Positions 62,079 to 64,000 of a stretch of DNA of 64,000 nucleotides are shown one piece after another. How positions within the stretch are numbered: position 1 is the first letter of the stretch; every line of letters starts with the position of its first letter. The position numbers were made by a program, and so were the translations under genes. The notes beneath the pieces were generated by a model. That model was not told the DNA's origin, ran no database searches, and worked only from the letters and a program-made list of their open reading frames with translations. This stretch comes from Mortierella alpina (taxonomy: Eukaryota > Mortierellomycota > Mortierellomycetes > Mortierellales > Mortierellaceae): contig JANATF010000012.1 in assembly GCA_029449245.1 (NCBI GenBank), forward strand, positions 868,001 through 932,000, given 5' to 3'.

Positions 62079-64000
62079 ATGGCGGCGCATCAATATCAGG
62101 GCTACGGCGGTCCCTATGGGCAGATGGACTCGTACAACAACGTGCCCACGCCCATGGAGCTGAGCCAGGACAAGTTGGATGAGAAGGCGCGGAAATGGCA
62201 GCAACTGCAGGCCAAGGTACAGACACGACACTAATTGACTCGAGCAGTTGATTGTCTTTCAAAAAAAAAAGCCTCGCCTCCCTCTAATCTCTATTTTTCT
62301 CATCCCCCACGTCTGATAGCGCTATGGCGAGAAGCGCAAGTTTGGCTTTGTTGCACACGAGAAGGCCGACATGCCCCCAGAGCATATCCGGAAGATCATC
62401 AAGGACCACGGCGACATGTCTTCCAAAAAGTTCAGACACGACAAGCGCATCTACCTCGGAGCGCTGAAATACGTTCCTCACTCTGTTCTTAAGCTGCTGG
62501 AGAACATGCCCATGCCCTGGGAGCAGGTCCGCGATGTCCCCGTCCTTTACCACATCACGGGAGCCATTTCCTTTGTCAACGAAATCCCACGAGTGATCGA
62601 GCCCGTCTACATGGCGCAGTGGGGAAGCATGTGGATCATGATGAGGCGCGAGAAGAGAGACAGACGGCACTTTAAGCGCATGCGTTTCCCACCCATGGAC
62701 GACGAGGAAATGCCCTTGGACTATGGCGACAACATTCTGGATGTCGAGCCCTTGGAGGCGATCCAGATGGAGCTGGACATGGACGAGGACAAGGCTATTT
62801 ACGACTGGTTCTATGACCACAAGCCCTTGATCGACAGCAAGCACGTCTCAGGACCATCGTACAGAGCCTGGCATCTGGATCTGGATCAAATGTCCAACTT
62901 GTACAGAATCGCCAAGCAGCTCATGTCCGACCTGACCGACAAGAACTACTTCTATCTCTTTGACAAGCCCAGCTTCTTCACTGCCAAGGCTCTAAACGTC
63001 GCCATTCCCGGTGGACCCAAGTTCGAGCCCCTGTATCGCGACGTGGACCCAGCTGATGAAGACTGGAATGAGTTCAACGACATCAACAAGATCATCATCC
63101 GCCAGCCCATTCGCACAGAGTACAAGGTCGCATTCCCATACGTCTACAACTCGCTGCCCCGCTCCGTTCATGTGGGTTGGTACCACCACCCAACTGTCGT
63201 ACACATTCCCGCCGAGGACCCCGATCTCCCAGCATTCTACTTTGACCCCATCATCAACCCCATCACAACACGCAACACAAAGGCACCTAATCAGGAGGTC
63301 TCGACAGAGGATGCCTTGTTTGGGGATGCAGACGAAGATGACGAGGACGATTTTAAGCTTCCCGATGAGGTGGAGCCGTTTTTGGCAGAAGAGTCCCTGT
63401 ACACCGACAACACCGCCAACGGTATTGGTCTCTACTGGGCTCCTCATCCTTTCAATAAGCGCAGCGGCCGCATGAGACGTGCACAGGATATCCCCTTGGT
63501 CCAGAGCTGGTATTTGGAGCACTGCCCGAGTGGACAACCCACTAAGGTCCGCGTGTCGTACCAGAAGTTGCTCAAGAACTATGTCCTGAACGCACTCCAC
63601 CACCGTCGTCCCAAGCCTTTGAGTAAGAAGTACCTCTTCCGTCAGCTCAAGTCGACAAAGTTCTTCCAGTCAACAGAGCTGGATTGGGTAGAAGTGGGTC
63701 TGCAGGTCTGCCGGCAGGGTTACAACATGCTCAACCTTCTGATTCACAGAAAGAACTTGAACTATCTCCATCTGGATTACAACTTCAACCTGAAGCCCGT
63801 CAAGACTCTCACAACCAAGGAGCGCAAAAAGTCTCGCTTCGGTAATGCCATGCACTTGTGTCGTGAAATCCTTCGCCTCACCAAGCTTATCGTCGACTCG
63901 CATGTCCAGTACCGTCTGGGTAATGTTGATGCCTTCCAGTTGGCCGATGGTCTCCAGTATATTTTCGCCCACGTTGGTCAGTTGACAGGAATGTACAGAT
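62079..64000 (+). CDS. PRP8: Prp8, U5 snRNP core spliceosome protein (N-terminal part, runs off the window)
   Basis: Exon 1 is 62079..62216 and exon 2 runs from 62320 to the window end, still open; 606 residues are visible of the roughly 2350 expected. Prp8 forms the cavity that holds the U5/U6 snRNA catalytic centre. The N-terminal domain is nearly textbook: [20 protein letters not shown] across the intron, then [27 protein letters not shown]-type sequence, [20 protein letters not shown], and [17 protein letters not shown]-type sequence (here [13 protein letters not shown]). Further on are [20 protein letters not shown] and [38 protein letters not shown]-type sequence, the start of the large domain. 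The short N-terminal extension ([15 protein letters not shown]...) is variable between species. The start at 62079 follows a CACC-like context. Confidence 0.96.

Overview
The window is nuclear DNA from a filamentous fungus, most likely an early-diverging one of the Mortierellomycota or Mucoromycota type. Genes are interrupted by short (about 45-150 bp) GT-AG introns, intergenic DNA is rich in CT tracts and long A/T homopolymers, proteins carry long Ser/Pro/Gln/His-rich disordered tails, and an Arb1-like RNAi factor, a plant-type At4g15545-like protein and a TMED2-type p24 protein occur together. The genus call is an inference from gene style, not from a marker gene.

Layout, left to right. 1-0.7 kb: end of a single-pass membrane protein gene. 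0.9-3.9 kb (-): TSR1, facing away from Cactin (+, 4.1-6.7 kb). 6.9-8.3 kb: a broken MFS transporter gene. 8.6-12.0 kb: an island of about 0.6-kb repeats, two units inverted and three direct, around a spacer that holds a decayed reading frame. 12.3-15.6 kb (+): EMP24-type p24 protein, then an Arb1-like protein. 15.6-20.6 kb (-): At4g15545-like coiled-coil protein and a 122-aa unknown protein. 21.7-23.7 kb (+): unknown coiled-coil protein. 23.8-28.6 kb: two PPR genes in divergent orientation. 29.2-38.0 kb (+): ATG2. 38.2-41.2 kb (-): LCP5/neuroguidin and DIM1. 42.0-44.6 kb (-): forkhead factor, then about 6.2 kb without a convincing gene. 50.8-52.2 kb (+): unknown protein with a clear TATA box. 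52.9-53.4 kb (-): prenylated ubiquitin-like UBL3/MUB. 55.4-61.3 kb (+): very large SMP-domain (Nvj2/TEX2) lipid-transfer protein. 61.6 kb (-): tRNA-Val(AAC). 62.1 kb to the end (+): N-terminal part of PRP8.

Functional themes. TSR1, LCP5 and DIM1 all act in 40S ribosome maturation. Cactin and Prp8 act in the spliceosome. ATG2 and the Nvj2/TEX2 protein are both lipid-transfer proteins at membrane contacts. These are housekeeping genes and nothing shows that they form an operon-like unit. The accessory part is the 6.9-12.0 kb island between Cactin and EMP24. Exon joins were worked out by hand from splice sites and frame; every multi-exon model given sums to a whole number of codons, except PRP8, which runs off the window.
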